From Methylomicrobium agile (GTDB taxonomy: Bacteria > Pseudomonadota > Gammaproteobacteria > Methylococcales > Methylomonadaceae), in assembly GCF_000733855.1 (NCBI RefSeq), contig NZ_JPOJ01000001.1, positions 3,427,001 through 3,491,000 on the forward strand: 64,000 bases of DNA, in the 5' to 3' direction. This document shows, piece by piece, positions 1 through 9,046 of the stretch. A program made the position numbers and the translations under genes. The notes below the pieces were generated by a model. That model had not been told where the DNA came from. It saw nothing but the letters and a program-made list of their open reading frames with translations, and made no database searches. Position 1 is the first letter of the stretch. Each line of letters opens with the position of its first letter.

Positions 1-402
1 TTGGTGGGGCATTACGTGTCCGTGCAGTCGGGTCAGGGCACTCTGCCGGCAGGCGGCGAGATTCAAGGACAACTGGTGCTGCCGGGCAACTCCCCCAATG
101 TGACGTTGAAAATCGTCGATGCGCAAACGGGAGAAACGGTGCGGACCTTGAATCTTGGCAACCAGACAGCGGGAAATGTGCCTTTCACCTGGGACGGTTA
201 CAGCGATGGCAACGTATTGGCGCATCCGGGCAGCTATAAGCTGGAGGCGGCGGCGACCATCGACGGAACCAATACGGCATTGGCCACGCAAGTCAATTCC
301 AAGGTCGACAGCGTTATTCTGGGCAACGGCCAGCAGGGCGTTACGGTGAACCTGGAAGGATTGGGGGCGGTAAACTTCAATCAAATCACACAGATTCTTT
401 AA
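1..402 (+). CDS. flgD: Flagellar hook-capping protein FlgD, C-terminal part (cut by window edge)
   Basis: The reading frame is already open at base 1, so only the last ~133 residues are seen. The first residues (LVGHYV) match the conserved SLVG motif that precedes the C-terminal FlgD domain. Then follows the beta-rich FlgD Ig-like/tudor region with a typical WDGYSDG...HPGSYKLEAAA segment. FlgD forms the scaffold cap on which FlgE polymerises into the hook and is shed afterwards. FlgE begins 15 bp downstream, the standard order of the flgBCDE block. The true start lies outside the window; the TTG at base 1 is an internal codon. Confidence 0.93.
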   Translation: MVGHYVSVQSGQGTLPAGGEIQGQLVLPGNSPNVTLKIVDAQTGETVRTLNLGNQTAGNVPFTWDGYSDGNVLAHPGSYKLEAAATIDGTNTALATQVNSKVDSVILGNGQQGVTVNLEGLGAVNFNQITQIL

Positions 403-417
403 TTTTGGAGAAATCAC

Positions 418-1713
418 ATGGCTTTCTTTACAGCGGTCAGCGGCATGAATGCCGCTTCGAAAAATTTGGACGTGACGAGCAATAACATTGCCAATGCCAA
501 CACGGTTGGCTTCAAGGAATCCAGGGCGGAGTTTTCCGATGTCTATGCCGCCAGCGTCAGCGGCGTCAGCAGTATTCAGGCGGGGACCGGGGTCAGGGTG
601 GCGAATGTGGCGCAACAGTTTACGCAGGGCAACATCAATGCGACCGGCAACAATCTGGATCTGGCCATCAGCGGCGACGGTTTTTTTTCGTTGGGAAGCA
701 GCGCTACGTCGGATCAGCCTACCGCATTTACCCGGGACGGAGAGTTCAAACTGGACAAGGAAGGCTATGTGGTGAACAATCAGGGCCTGTACCTGATGAC
801 GTTCAAGCCGAACGGAACGACGGTGGCCGCGGGATTCAGCACCGGAGTTTTGCAGCCTTTGCAGGTCAAGGCCAATCAGGGATCGCCGACCGCCACCAGC
901 ACCATAGGCGTCAGTTCGAATCTGCAGTCGACCCAGGTCGCGCCGACCGCTACCACCGTGGATCCTGCGGTTCCGAATTCCTACAATCACTCTACGTCCT
1001 TGACGATTTACGACTCGCAAGGAAACTCCCATATCGCCACTACTTATTACGTCAGTCAGAGCCCGACGACGCCGAATACCTGGAATACGTATCTGTTCGT
1101 TGACGGCAAACCGATCAATACCGACGGTACGGCAGCGCCTTTACCGCTCGACGGTTCCCAATCATTTAAGACGATGACGTTCGACACGGCCGGAAACTTG
1201 ACGACGGTGATGCCGCTCGCTTACGGCCCGATCGACTCCACGACGCTGGATCCCAATCTGAACGTCGATTCGCTCAGCCTGACCTTTGACTTTACCGGAA
1301 CGACCCAATACAGCAGTGTATTTTCGGTCAATAATCTGGCTCAGAACGGTTTTCCTTCGGGTAACTTGATAGGGATCGATATCGATGATTCCGGAGTCGT
1401 CTATGCCAAATACAGCAACGGTAAAGCGGAAACGTTGGGCCAGGTCGCGCTGTCCCGTTTTCCCAATCCGCAAGGGCTGGCGAAATTGGGCGATACGACT
1501 TGGGCGCAAAGCGCGGACTCCGGCGAACGGATTGTCGGCGCGCCTGGCACGGGAAGTTTCGGGAAGATCCAGTCGGGCGCGGTGGAAGCTTCCAACGTGG
1601 ATTTGACCTCGGAATTGGTACGGCTGATCATCGGCCAGCAAGCCTATCAGGCCAATGCCCAGGCCATCAGCGTTGAAAAAACCGTTACCGAAACCATCTT
1701 GAATATCCGTTAA
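418..1713 (+). CDS. flgE: Flagellar hook protein FlgE
   Basis: 431 residues, normal for FlgE. The N-terminus (MAFFTAVSGMNAASKNLDV then SNNIANANTVGFK) is the rod/hook-family coiled-coil signature, and the C-terminus (SNVDLTSELVRLIIGQQAYQANAQ) is the matching terminal helix. The Thr/Ser/Asn-rich centre is the surface-exposed D1/D2 part. The protein is exported by the flagellar type III apparatus and forms the universal joint between rod and filament. The start is supported by a GGAG about 10 bp upstream of the ATG. It sits between flgD and flgF, with short gaps consistent with one transcript. Confidence 0.97.
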   Translation: MAFFTAVSGMNAASKNLDVTSNNIANANTVGFKESRAEFSDVYAASVSGVSSIQAGTGVRVANVAQQFTQGNINATGNNLDLAISGDGFFSLGSSATSDQPTAFTRDGEFKLDKEGYVVNNQGLYLMTFKPNGTTVAAGFSTGVLQPLQVKANQGSPTATSTIGVSSNLQSTQVAPTATTVDPAVPNSYNHSTSLTIYDSQGNSHIATTYYVSQSPTTPNTWNTYLFVDGKPINTDGTAAPLPLDGSQSFKTMTFDTAGNLTTVMPLAYGPIDSTTLDPNLNVDSLSLTFDFTGTTQYSSVFSVNNLAQNGFPSGNLIGIDIDDSGVVYAKYSNGKAETLGQVALSRFPNPQGLAKLGDTTWAQSADSGERIVGAPGTGSFGKIQSGAVEASNVDLTSELVRLIIGQQAYQANAQAISVEKTVTETILNIR

Positions 1714-1735
1714 ACGCTAAGCCGGGAGAGCCGTA

Positions 1736-2476
1736 ATGGATAAGAGTCTCTATATCGCGATGAGCGGAGCCAAGCAAACATTATTGGCGCAAACGGCAAA
1801 CGCCAATAATTTGGCGAACACTCAAACCTCGGGATTCAAGGCCGATCTGGAGCAATTCCGCAGCATGCCGGTGTTCGGCGCCGGTTATCCGACGCGCGTT
1901 TATGCGATGACCGAAAGGCCGGCGACGGATCTGTCAATCGGCGCGCTGCAAACCACCGGCCGCGAACTGGACGTTGCGATCGAGGGCGACGGTTGGCTGG
2001 CCGTGCAGACGGCCGACGGCAAGGAAGCCTATACCCGCGCCGGCGATCTTCGGATCACTCCCGAGGGCTTGCTGCAGAACGGCGCCGGCCTGCAGATTCT
2101 GGGGCAAAACGGGCCGATTTCCCTGCCGCCGGCACGAAAGCTGGAAATCGGCAGGGACGGCACGATCAGCATCATTCCGATGGGCGTCAACTCCACCAAT
2201 ATGGCGATGCTGGACCGGATCAAGCTGGTCCAGCCGGCGCCGGGCGATCTTGAAAAGTTGAATGACGGGCTGATGCATTTGAAAGGCGGCAAAACGGCGG
2301 AGGCCAGCGCCGACGTCAGGCTGGTGCAGGGTTCCTTGGAAGGCAGCAATGTCAATGCGATCAGCGCGATGGTGGAGATGATCGAACTGTCCAAAAATTT
2401 CGAACTGCAAACCAAAGTCATGAAAGCGGCGGATGACAATGCCAGCATCGGCGCCAAACTGATGCAGATGGCATAA
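1736..2476 (+). CDS. flgF: Flagellar proximal rod protein FlgF
   Basis: 246 residues, the usual FlgF size. The N-terminus (MDKSLYIAMSGAKQTLLAQ, then NANNLANTQTSGFK) and the C-terminus (LEGSNVNAISAMVEMIELSKNFELQTK) are the conserved helical ends of the rod proteins. FlgF polymerises in the rod that crosses the periplasm. A GGGAGAG precedes the ATG. The gene lies 22 bp after flgE and 50 bp before its paralogue flgG, the canonical order. Nothing unusual was seen. Confidence 0.96.
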   Translation: MDKSLYIAMSGAKQTLLAQTANANNLANTQTSGFKADLEQFRSMPVFGAGYPTRVYAMTERPATDLSIGALQTTGRELDVAIEGDGWLAVQTADGKEAYTRAGDLRITPEGLLQNGAGLQILGQNGPISLPPARKLEIGRDGTISIIPMGVNSTNMAMLDRIKLVQPAPGDLEKLNDGLMHLKGGKTAEASADVRLVQGSLEGSNVNAISAMVEMIELSKNFELQTKVMKAADDNASIGAKLMQMA

Positions 2477-2526
2477 ACCCTGCATGAGTTTGATCGAGAC
2501 AATTCTTTGACACGCAGGAGATTACT

Positions 2527-3315
2527 ATGACCGAACGCGCTTTATGGGTCGCCAAAACCGGCCTGGACGCCCAGCAAACCCGGATGGCCGTTATCGCCAA
2601 TAACTTGGCGAACGTCAACACCACCGGATTCAAAAAATCCAGGCCGCTATTCGAGGATCTGGTTTATCAGAATATTCGGCAAGCGGGCGCGCAGACGACT
2701 CAAAATACCGAATTGCCGTCGGGCCTGCAGTTGGGCACCGGCGTCAGAACTGTCGCTACCGAGAAACTGCATACGCAGGGAAATATTCAGCAGACCGAAA
2801 ATTCCCTGGACGTCGCGATCAACGGCAGGGGTTATTTGCAAATCCTGATGCCGAACGGCGACATTAATTATACCCGCGACGGAACCTTGAAACTCGACTC
2901 CAACGGCCAACTGGTGACTTCGGGCGGCTTGCAGTTGGAACCGGCGATTACGATACCGAACGATGCGCTCAGCATCACGATCGGCCGGGACGGCACCGTT
3001 TCGGTGTTGCAGCCGGGAAATGCCGCGCCGGTTCAGGTCGGACAGATCCAGACGGCGGATTTCATCAATCCTACCGGTCTTGAACCGGTCGGCGAAAACC
3101 TTTACCGGGAAACGGTCTCCAGCGGCGCGCCGCTCATAGGCACGCCGGGCGACCAGGAATACGGCACGTTATTGCAGGGCTCTCTGGAAACCTCCAACGT
3201 GAATGTCGTCGAAGAACTGGTGAACATGATTGAAACCCAGCGGGCTTACGAGATGAATTCCAAGGCCATATCGACCACGGATCAAATGCTTTCGTTCGTG
3301 ACCCAGCAACTGTAG
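2527..3315 (+). CDS. flgG: Flagellar distal rod protein FlgG
   Basis: 262 residues, matching the highly conserved FlgG length. The N-terminus reads [20 protein letters not shown] followed by [13 protein letters not shown]; the C-terminus is the typical [31 protein letters not shown]. FlgG forms the distal rod around which the P and L rings (FlgI, FlgH, encoded next) assemble. CAGGAG lies just upstream of the ATG at 2527. flgH starts within 15 bp of its stop. Confidence 0.97.
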   Translation: MTERALWVAKTGLDAQQTRMAVIANNLANVNTTGFKKSRPLFEDLVYQNIRQAGAQTTQNTELPSGLQLGTGVRTVATEKLHTQGNIQQTENSLDVAINGRGYLQILMPNGDINYTRDGTLKLDSNGQLVTSGGLQLEPAITIPNDALSITIGRDGTVSVLQPGNAAPVQVGQIQTADFINPTGLEPVGENLYRETVSSGAPLIGTPGDQEYGTLLQGSLETSNVNVVEELVNMIETQRAYEMNSKAISTTDQMLSFVTQQL

Positions 3316-3328
3316 CGGGAGAATGAGG

Positions 3329-4003
3329 ATGATCATGCAAAAGCTTGGACTTTTGGGGTTGGCGTCCATTCTGTTGTCGGCTTGCACGACCGTGCCGCCC
3401 AAAGATCCCGCATTCGCGCCGGTGGCGCCGGCATCATTGCAGCCTCCCGTGTCGAATAGCGGCGCCATCTACCAGGCCGGTTACGACATGCGCCTGTTCG
3501 AAGACAATAAGGCGATGCGGGTGGGGGATGTGTTGACCATCAAGCTTCAGGAGTTGACCCAGGCCAAAAAGGCGGACGATCTGAGTGCGAAAAAGGACCT
3601 CGATGTGCTGGTGTCGGCGCCGACTGTCGCCGGATTCGCGCTGTCGTCCCTCACCGGCAACGATGCGAAAACCGAACTGGCCGGCAAAAGGGACTTTAAC
3701 GGGGAAGGCGAGGCCAACCAGAGCAACAGTCTGGTCGGCAATATTTCCGTTACGGTCGTGGAAGTCCTTCCGAACGGCAATTTGCGGGTGCGCGGCGAGA
3801 AAAGAGTGACGTTGAACCAGGGCGACGAATACGTCCGGCTTTCGGGTATCGTCAGGCCTGTCGATCTCGACACGTCCAATACCGTTTCCTCGGACAAAGT
3901 GGCCGATGCGACCATTATGTATACCGGAGAAGGCGCCATGGCGGACGCCAGCAAAATGGGATGGCTTGCCAGGATCATCTATAGTCCGTGGTTTCCTTTC
4001 TGA
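3329..4003 (+). CDS. flgH: Flagellar L-ring lipoprotein FlgH
   Basis: About 224 residues. The N-terminus is a lipoprotein signal peptide with lipobox LLSAC, so the mature protein begins at Cys and is anchored in the outer membrane, where FlgH forms the L ring. The end (GWLARIIYSPWFPF) and the central GEGEANQSNSL and NGNLRVRGEKRV segments are typical of FlgH. An in-frame ATG at 3323 lies only 1 base after the GGGAG at 3317-3321. The ATG at 3329 has a 7-base spacing and is preferred, although 3335 is also possible. The gene is followed after 19 bp by flgI. Confidence 0.95.
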   Translation: MIMQKLGLLGLASILLSACTTVPPKDPAFAPVAPASLQPPVSNSGAIYQAGYDMRLFEDNKAMRVGDVLTIKLQELTQAKKADDLSAKKDLDVLVSAPTVAGFALSSLTGNDAKTELAGKRDFNGEGEANQSNSLVGNISVTVVEVLPNGNLRVRGEKRVTLNQGDEYVRLSGIVRPVDLDTSNTVSSDKVADATIMYTGEGAMADASKMGWLARIIYSPWFPF

Positions 4004-4022
4004 ATTCGAGCGAGTCTGAAAC

Positions 4023-5129
4023 ATGAAGAGCGTACGCAAGGCCATCGGTTTATTCGCCATGCTGGGACTGGCTCTCAGCGGTTCGGTTCGAGGCGAACGG
4101 ATCAAGGATATCGCTTCCGTCGAAGGAATGCGGACCAATCAGTTGGTGGGTTACGGGCTGGTCGTGGGCGTGGACAACAAATCCGGGGATAGAACCAAGT
4201 TTGCGGGGCAAACCTTGCGCAGCATGATGGGCCGCTTCGGCGTGACCTTGCCTCCCGGCGTCGATCCCAAATCGAGAAATATCGCCGCCGTGGCGATTCA
4301 GGCCGATTTGCCTCCGTTCGCCAAGCCGGGGCAAACCATCGACGTCACGGTTTCCGCAATCGGCGACTCGAAAAGTCTGCGGGGCGGCACCTTGGTGATG
4401 ACGCCGCTGAAGGGCGCGGACGGCCAAGTTTATGCGGTCGCGCAGGGCAATCTGGTCGTGAACGGCTTGAGCGCGACCGGCCGGGACGGTTCCAACATTA
4501 CCGTCAACAATCCCACCGTCGGCCGGATTCCGAACGGCGCCACCATCGAGCGTACGGTCAAAACGCCTTTTTCGGAAGGCAACATTTTAACTTTCAATTT
4601 GCATGCGGCCGATTTTACGACGGCCAATCGAATGGCCGAAGCCATCAACAGAGAACTGGGCGCCAATACCGCGAGGCCGGTCGATGCCGCTTCGGTCAGC
4701 GTCAGGGGGCCTTTCGATGTGGCGCAAAAAGTCTCGTTCGCGGCATTGGTCGAAAACATCAATATCATGCCGGACGAGGCGCCGGCGCGGATCATCGTCA
4801 ACTCCCGCACGGGAACCGTGGTGATCAACAATACAGTTCGGGTGCGGCCGGCCGCCGTGTCGCACGGCAGTTTGACGGTGACCATCAGCGAAAATCCGCA
4901 GGTCAGCCAGCCGAATGCGTTTTCCGGCGGCCAGACCGTGGTGACGCCGCAATCGGATGTGCAAGTCGAACAGGAAAGAAACCGGATGTTCGTATTCAAT
5001 GCCGGCGTGTCCCTGGATGAAATCGTCAAGGCGGTCAATACCGTCGGGGCCGGGCCGAGCGATTTGGTCGCCATTTTGGAGGCCCTCAAGACCGCCGGCG
5101 CCCTGCGCGCCGAGCTGATAGTCATTTAG
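4023..5129 (+). CDS. flgI: Flagellar P-ring protein FlgI
   Basis: 368 residues, the normal FlgI length. It has a Sec signal peptide (hydrophobic core [13 protein letters not shown] after basic residues) and the family hallmarks [24 protein letters not shown] near the start and [21 protein letters not shown] at the end. FlgI forms the P ring bushing in the peptidoglycan layer and partners the FlgH L ring. The gene is spaced 19 bp after flgH and 13 bp before flgJ, so it is part of the same operon. Confidence 0.97.
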   Translation: MKSVRKAIGLFAMLGLALSGSVRGERIKDIASVEGMRTNQLVGYGLVVGVDNKSGDRTKFAGQTLRSMMGRFGVTLPPGVDPKSRNIAAVAIQADLPPFAKPGQTIDVTVSAIGDSKSLRGGTLVMTPLKGADGQVYAVAQGNLVVNGLSATGRDGSNITVNNPTVGRIPNGATIERTVKTPFSEGNILTFNLHAADFTTANRMAEAINRELGANTARPVDAASVSVRGPFDVAQKVSFAALVENINIMPDEAPARIIVNSRTGTVVINNTVRVRPAAVSHGSLTVTISENPQVSQPNAFSGGQTVVTPQSDVQVEQERNRMFVFNAGVSLDEIVKAVNTVGAGPSDLVAILEALKTAGALRAELIVI

Positions 5130-5142
5130 CGGGAGGTTTCTT

Positions 5143-6195
5143 ATGTTAAACGCGAACCGGTCCGATGTTTATACCGACCTCAACGCCCTTGCGAAGCTGA
5201 AAACCGAAGCCAGGAAAGAGTCTCCGGAAGCCTTGAAAGCGGCCGCCAAGCAATTCGAGGCCGTTTTCCTGAATCAGGTCCTCAAAAGCATGCGCGAGTC
5301 GAAACTGGCGGACGGTATCCTGGATAACGAGCAAAGCAAGTTTTACGGCGAAATGTACGATCAACAGTTGGCGTCGAATCTGTCGGGATCGGTTGGGCTG
5401 GCGGATTTGATCGTCAAGCAGATGAAACGCGAAGAGGCCGACGATGACAAGACCGGAAAAATGAATATCGAGGATTATCTGAACCGCTCTTCCACCGCCG
5501 GCAAGGCGATGCCGGGCCGGCACGGCAAAGTCGACAGCCGTATCCTCGGCAAGATCGATGAGAGTCATGAAGCGTCGGATGCCGCGATCGGGAATGAAGA
5601 AGAAATCAATCCGGCTTCGGTCAACGGTGAAAAGCTTGCCTTGGAGGGCGGGGATTCGGAATTTTCATTCAAGAAATCCGGCGATCTGCCGATATATTCT
5701 GCACAGGATTTTGTCAGGCATTTGCATCCCATTGCCGAACGGGCCGCCAGGGAATTGGGCGTCGAGCCGAAAGTGCTGCTGGCGCAGGCGGCACTGGAGA
5801 CGAATTGGGGGCGTTCGTTGATCAAAAACCGGGAGGGTGAAAGCACCTTCAACTTGTTCAACATCAAAGCCGGAAGGGCATGGCAGGGGGAACAAGTGTC
5901 GGTCCAGGCGCTGGAATTCGAACGAGGCGTCGGCAGGAAAACCAACGCAGGATTTCGTGCGTATGATTCGTTCGAGGAAAGTTTTCAGGATTATGTGCGA
6001 TTGATTAAAAACAACCCGCGCTATGGCGACGCCTTGAAACAGGCTGATAGTCCGGAACGGTATCTGCGCGGATTGCAGCAGGCAGGCTATGCGACGGATC
6101 CGAAATACGCCGAGAAGATCATCAGCATTTATCGCGGCGCAACAATGAACAACATTCAACCCGATCTTGCCGCGGCGATGGACGATCGGGCCTGA
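5143..6195 (+). CDS. flgJ: Bifunctional rod-cap/peptidoglycan hydrolase FlgJ
   Basis: 350 residues with the two-domain layout of gammaproteobacterial FlgJ. Residues ~25-95 are the rod-capping domain (ALKAAAKQFEAVFLNQVLKSM, then YGEMYDQQLA). An acidic linker follows, then a glucosaminidase/muramidase domain at ~185-330 with ALETNWG; E219 is the expected catalytic acid. The domain digests peptidoglycan so that the growing rod can cross it. The start has AGCGGGAGG upstream. The gene lies between flgI and flgK as usual. Confidence 0.95.
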   Translation: MLNANRSDVYTDLNALAKLKTEARKESPEALKAAAKQFEAVFLNQVLKSMRESKLADGILDNEQSKFYGEMYDQQLASNLSGSVGLADLIVKQMKREEADDDKTGKMNIEDYLNRSSTAGKAMPGRHGKVDSRILGKIDESHEASDAAIGNEEEINPASVNGEKLALEGGDSEFSFKKSGDLPIYSAQDFVRHLHPIAERAARELGVEPKVLLAQAALETNWGRSLIKNREGESTFNLFNIKAGRAWQGEQVSVQALEFERGVGRKTNAGFRAYDSFEESFQDYVRLIKNNPRYGDALKQADSPERYLRGLQQAGYATDPKYAEKIISIYRGATMNNIQPDLAAAMDDRA

Positions 6196-6219
6196 TAACA
6201 ACCGAAGCAGGACAAGATC

Positions 6220-7875
6220 ATGGCTGGAACGGGGATTTTAGAAACGGCGTTGACAGGGCTTTTCGCTTCCCAGCGCTGGCTGGCGACGACGAGCCAGAAC
6301 ATCAGCAATGTCAATACCGAAGGTTATAGCCGGCAACAGGTCGAGCTGAGCGCCCGTCCCCCTCAATTTACGGGGGCAGGGTACATCGGACAGGGCGTCA
6401 ACGTCGTCAATATTACGCGCAGCTACGATCAATTTATCAATCAGCAGCTCAATTCCAGCACCTCCGCCTTCGCCGAGTCGGACTATTTGGCGGGCATGGC
6501 ATCGCAAGTGGACACGCTGGTCGGCAACAACGACTCGGGCCTGCCGGTGACTTTAAAATCGTTTTTTAGCGCGGTCAATGATGTCGCCAATGACCCGACT
6601 TCCCTGGCCGCCCGCCAGGCCATGCTGGGGCAGGCCGGTTCGCTGGCGCAACAATTCAATGACATGGCATCGTCTTTCGACGGTTTGCGCGATCAGACGA
6701 ACAAGCAGATGCAGGCCACTCTCGACGATATCAATACCTATGCGCAGTCCATCGCCGATCTGAACGTTAAAATCACCGCGGAGTTCGGACGGACTGGCGG
6801 TATGCAGATGCCGAACGATCTGCTGGACCAGCGCGATGCGCTGATCACCAAGATCGCCGAGAAAATCAACGTGTCCGCGCTCAATATGGACGACGGCTCG
6901 GTCAACCTGATCATCGGCAAAGGGCAGTCTTTGGTTTCCAATGCGAGTGCGGCGACTTTATCGCTGGCCGGCTCCACTTTCGATAATTCCTATAAGGATA
7001 TCGTTATCAACGGCCAGCCCATCACGCAGTCGATCACGGGCGGCGAATTATCGGGCGAGCTCAAATTTCGGGATCAGATTCTGGACCCCGCGCAACAACA
7101 GTTGGGAGTCTTGGCTGCCGCTTTGTCCGTGCAGTTCAACGCGATACATAACAGCGGCTTCGATTTGAACGGCGCGCCGGGCCAGGATTTATTCGCCTTG
7201 GGCGGCACCGGCATGAATGTGCCGGTTACGGTCAATCCCGGCCTGCCGGGAGGGGGCAGCATCGCTGCCACTTACGATCCGGCCAATACGGCGAACCTGA
7301 ACCCCAGCGATTATCGTTTGGATTACGACGGCACCAATTATACGTTGACCCGCCTGAGCGACAAGCAGGCGATCAATATCGCCGGCTTTCCCGGAAGCCC
7401 GGTCAATGTGGAAGGGATGACGATCAGCTTGTCTACGCCGCCGACCGGCGCTTCGAGCTTTCTGATCCGCCCCGCCTTTTACGCGGCCGAAAACCTGAAG
7501 ATCAATATCGGCGATCCCGAGGAAATCGCCGCGGCGGGCAATGGCGCTTCCGTTCCGGGGGACAATACCAATGCGCTGAAGCTTGCGAATCTTGAACAGC
7601 AGCCTATTCTATCGGGAGGCCGCTCCACGCTTTCTTCCGCGTATGGCCAATTGGTGAGCCAGGTTGGGACCAGCACGCAATCGGCAAAAACCAGCCAATC
7701 GGCTCAGCAGGTTTTGCTGAACCAGGCCAAACAAACCCGGGAAAATCTGGTGGGGGTCAACCTGGACGAAGAGGCGGCGAATCTGATTAAATTTCAGAAT
7801 GCTTATCAGGCGGCGGCAAAGGCAATCTCCGTCGCCAATTCCCTGTTCGATACCCTCATCGGAGCTATTCGATAG
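6220..7875 (+). CDS. flgK: Hook-filament junction protein FlgK (HAP1)
   Basis: 551 residues. The N-terminal rod-family helix (TALTGLFASQRWLATTSQNI, then NVNTEGYSRQ) and the C-terminal helix (EEAANLIKFQNAYQAAAKAI) are the FlgK/FlgE-type ends, and the centre carries the longer D2 insert of FlgK. It joins hook to filament. flgL begins 9 bp after the stop, consistent with co-translation. No anomaly is visible. No flgM or flgN gene and no clear sigma-28 promoter was seen ahead of it, so it is probably transcribed with the upstream genes. Confidence 0.96.
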   Translation: MAGTGILETALTGLFASQRWLATTSQNISNVNTEGYSRQQVELSARPPQFTGAGYIGQGVNVVNITRSYDQFINQQLNSSTSAFAESDYLAGMASQVDTLVGNNDSGLPVTLKSFFSAVNDVANDPTSLAARQAMLGQAGSLAQQFNDMASSFDGLRDQTNKQMQATLDDINTYAQSIADLNVKITAEFGRTGGMQMPNDLLDQRDALITKIAEKINVSALNMDDGSVNLIIGKGQSLVSNASAATLSLAGSTFDNSYKDIVINGQPITQSITGGELSGELKFRDQILDPAQQQLGVLAAALSVQFNAIHNSGFDLNGAPGQDLFALGGTGMNVPVTVNPGLPGGGSIAATYDPANTANLNPSDYRLDYDGTNYTLTRLSDKQAINIAGFPGSPVNVEGMTISLSTPPTGASSFLIRPAFYAAENLKINIGDPEEIAAAGNGASVPGDNTNALKLANLEQQPILSGGRSTLSSAYGQLVSQVGTSTQSAKTSQSAQQVLLNQAKQTRENLVGVNLDEEAANLIKFQNAYQAAAKAISVANSLFDTLIGAIR

Positions 7876-7884
7876 GAGACTGTC

Positions 7885-8811
7885 ATGCGAATTTCGACTT
7901 CTTGGGCGCAGCAATTGAGCCTCAATTCCATTCTGAACCAGCAGGTCCGGTTGAGCCAGACCCAGATGCAGCTGTCTTCCGGCAAAAAAATACTGGCGCC
8001 GTCCGATGATCCCGCAGCCGCTGCGCGCGTGGTCGATCTGAATCAAAACCTCAATCAGACCGAGCAGTATCAAAGAAATATCGATACCGCCAGGCAAAGG
8101 CTTTCGTTACAGGACGGACTATTGCAGAACGCGGTGGATATTTTTCAACAAATCAACGAGTTGGGAATTCAGGGCTTGAATGACACGAATTCGCCGAGCG
8201 ACAGGAATGCGATCGCCACGGAAATGGAGGGCTTGAAGGATCAACTGGTGGCGATAGCCAACAGCCGAAACGCGAACGGCGAATATGTGTTTGCAGGATT
8301 TAAAAGCGATACCCAGCCTTTCGAAAAGGTTCCCGCCCCCGGCGGGGGATATGCCTACGGCGGAGACGGCAATCAGCGGCAGATTCAAATCGGTACGGAT
8401 CGTCTGGTGGCTGACGGAAACCCGGGCGAGAGTGTTTTTGGAGTGCCTACCGGCGCGCCTCCCCCCGCCGGTCCATCTCCCGGCATCGATAACGCTTTTG
8501 AAGCGATAGACAAATTTATCGCCGACCTAAAAAGCAATGCGCCGGAATCCAGTTCGCTGGACGATATTAAGCAATCCATGGAGAGGATAATCAATGTGCA
8601 ATCCTCGATAGGGGTTCGGCTCAACGTATTGGATCAGCAAGAAAACATGCATGCCGATCAGGTGCTTAACATCCAAACGGTATTATCCGGAATCGAGGAT
8701 GTCGATTATGCCGATGCCATCAGCCGCTTCAGTCTTCAATCCACTGCATTGCAGGCGGCTCAGCAGGCTTTCGTACAGGTGCAAAAGCTGTCGCTATTCA
8801 ACCTCTTTTGA
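7885..8811 (+). CDS. flgL: Hook-filament junction protein FlgL (HAP3)
   Basis: 308 residues. It begins MRISTSWAQQLSLNSILNQQ and has flagellin-like terminal helices (LSSGKKILAPSDDPAAAARV near the start; DYADAISRFSLQSTALQAAQQAFVQVQKLSLF at the end). FlgL is the second adaptor between hook and filament. It is the last gene of the flagellar block on this strand. A 235-bp gap follows, with no strong hairpin-plus-T-tract terminator that I can identify. Confidence 0.95.
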   Translation: MRISTSWAQQLSLNSILNQQVRLSQTQMQLSSGKKILAPSDDPAAAARVVDLNQNLNQTEQYQRNIDTARQRLSLQDGLLQNAVDIFQQINELGIQGLNDTNSPSDRNAIATEMEGLKDQLVAIANSRNANGEYVFAGFKSDTQPFEKVPAPGGGYAYGGDGNQRQIQIGTDRLVADGNPGESVFGVPTGAPPPAGPSPGIDNAFEAIDKFIADLKSNAPESSSLDDIKQSMERIINVQSSIGVRLNVLDQQENMHADQVLNIQTVLSGIEDVDYADAISRFSLQSTALQAAQQAFVQVQKLSLFNLF

Positions 8812-9046
8812 CTTCGGAGGACTTTCCCGATACTTCCGGCTTTCTGTCCGGGCGTATAGCAAGTTATCCATATACATCTGATCATGCGGTTAAACTTATT
8901 CGCCGAAAGCCGGAATATAAAGCCAGGGTATATATCGGCTCGGCGATAGAATGGCGGCGTTTCCCGTGAAGTCGAGAAATGACTTCCGATTCGCCCCGTG
9001 TTTATGGCATTCTGTAAGGTAAAGGCGTGAATCGCAGATTCATAAC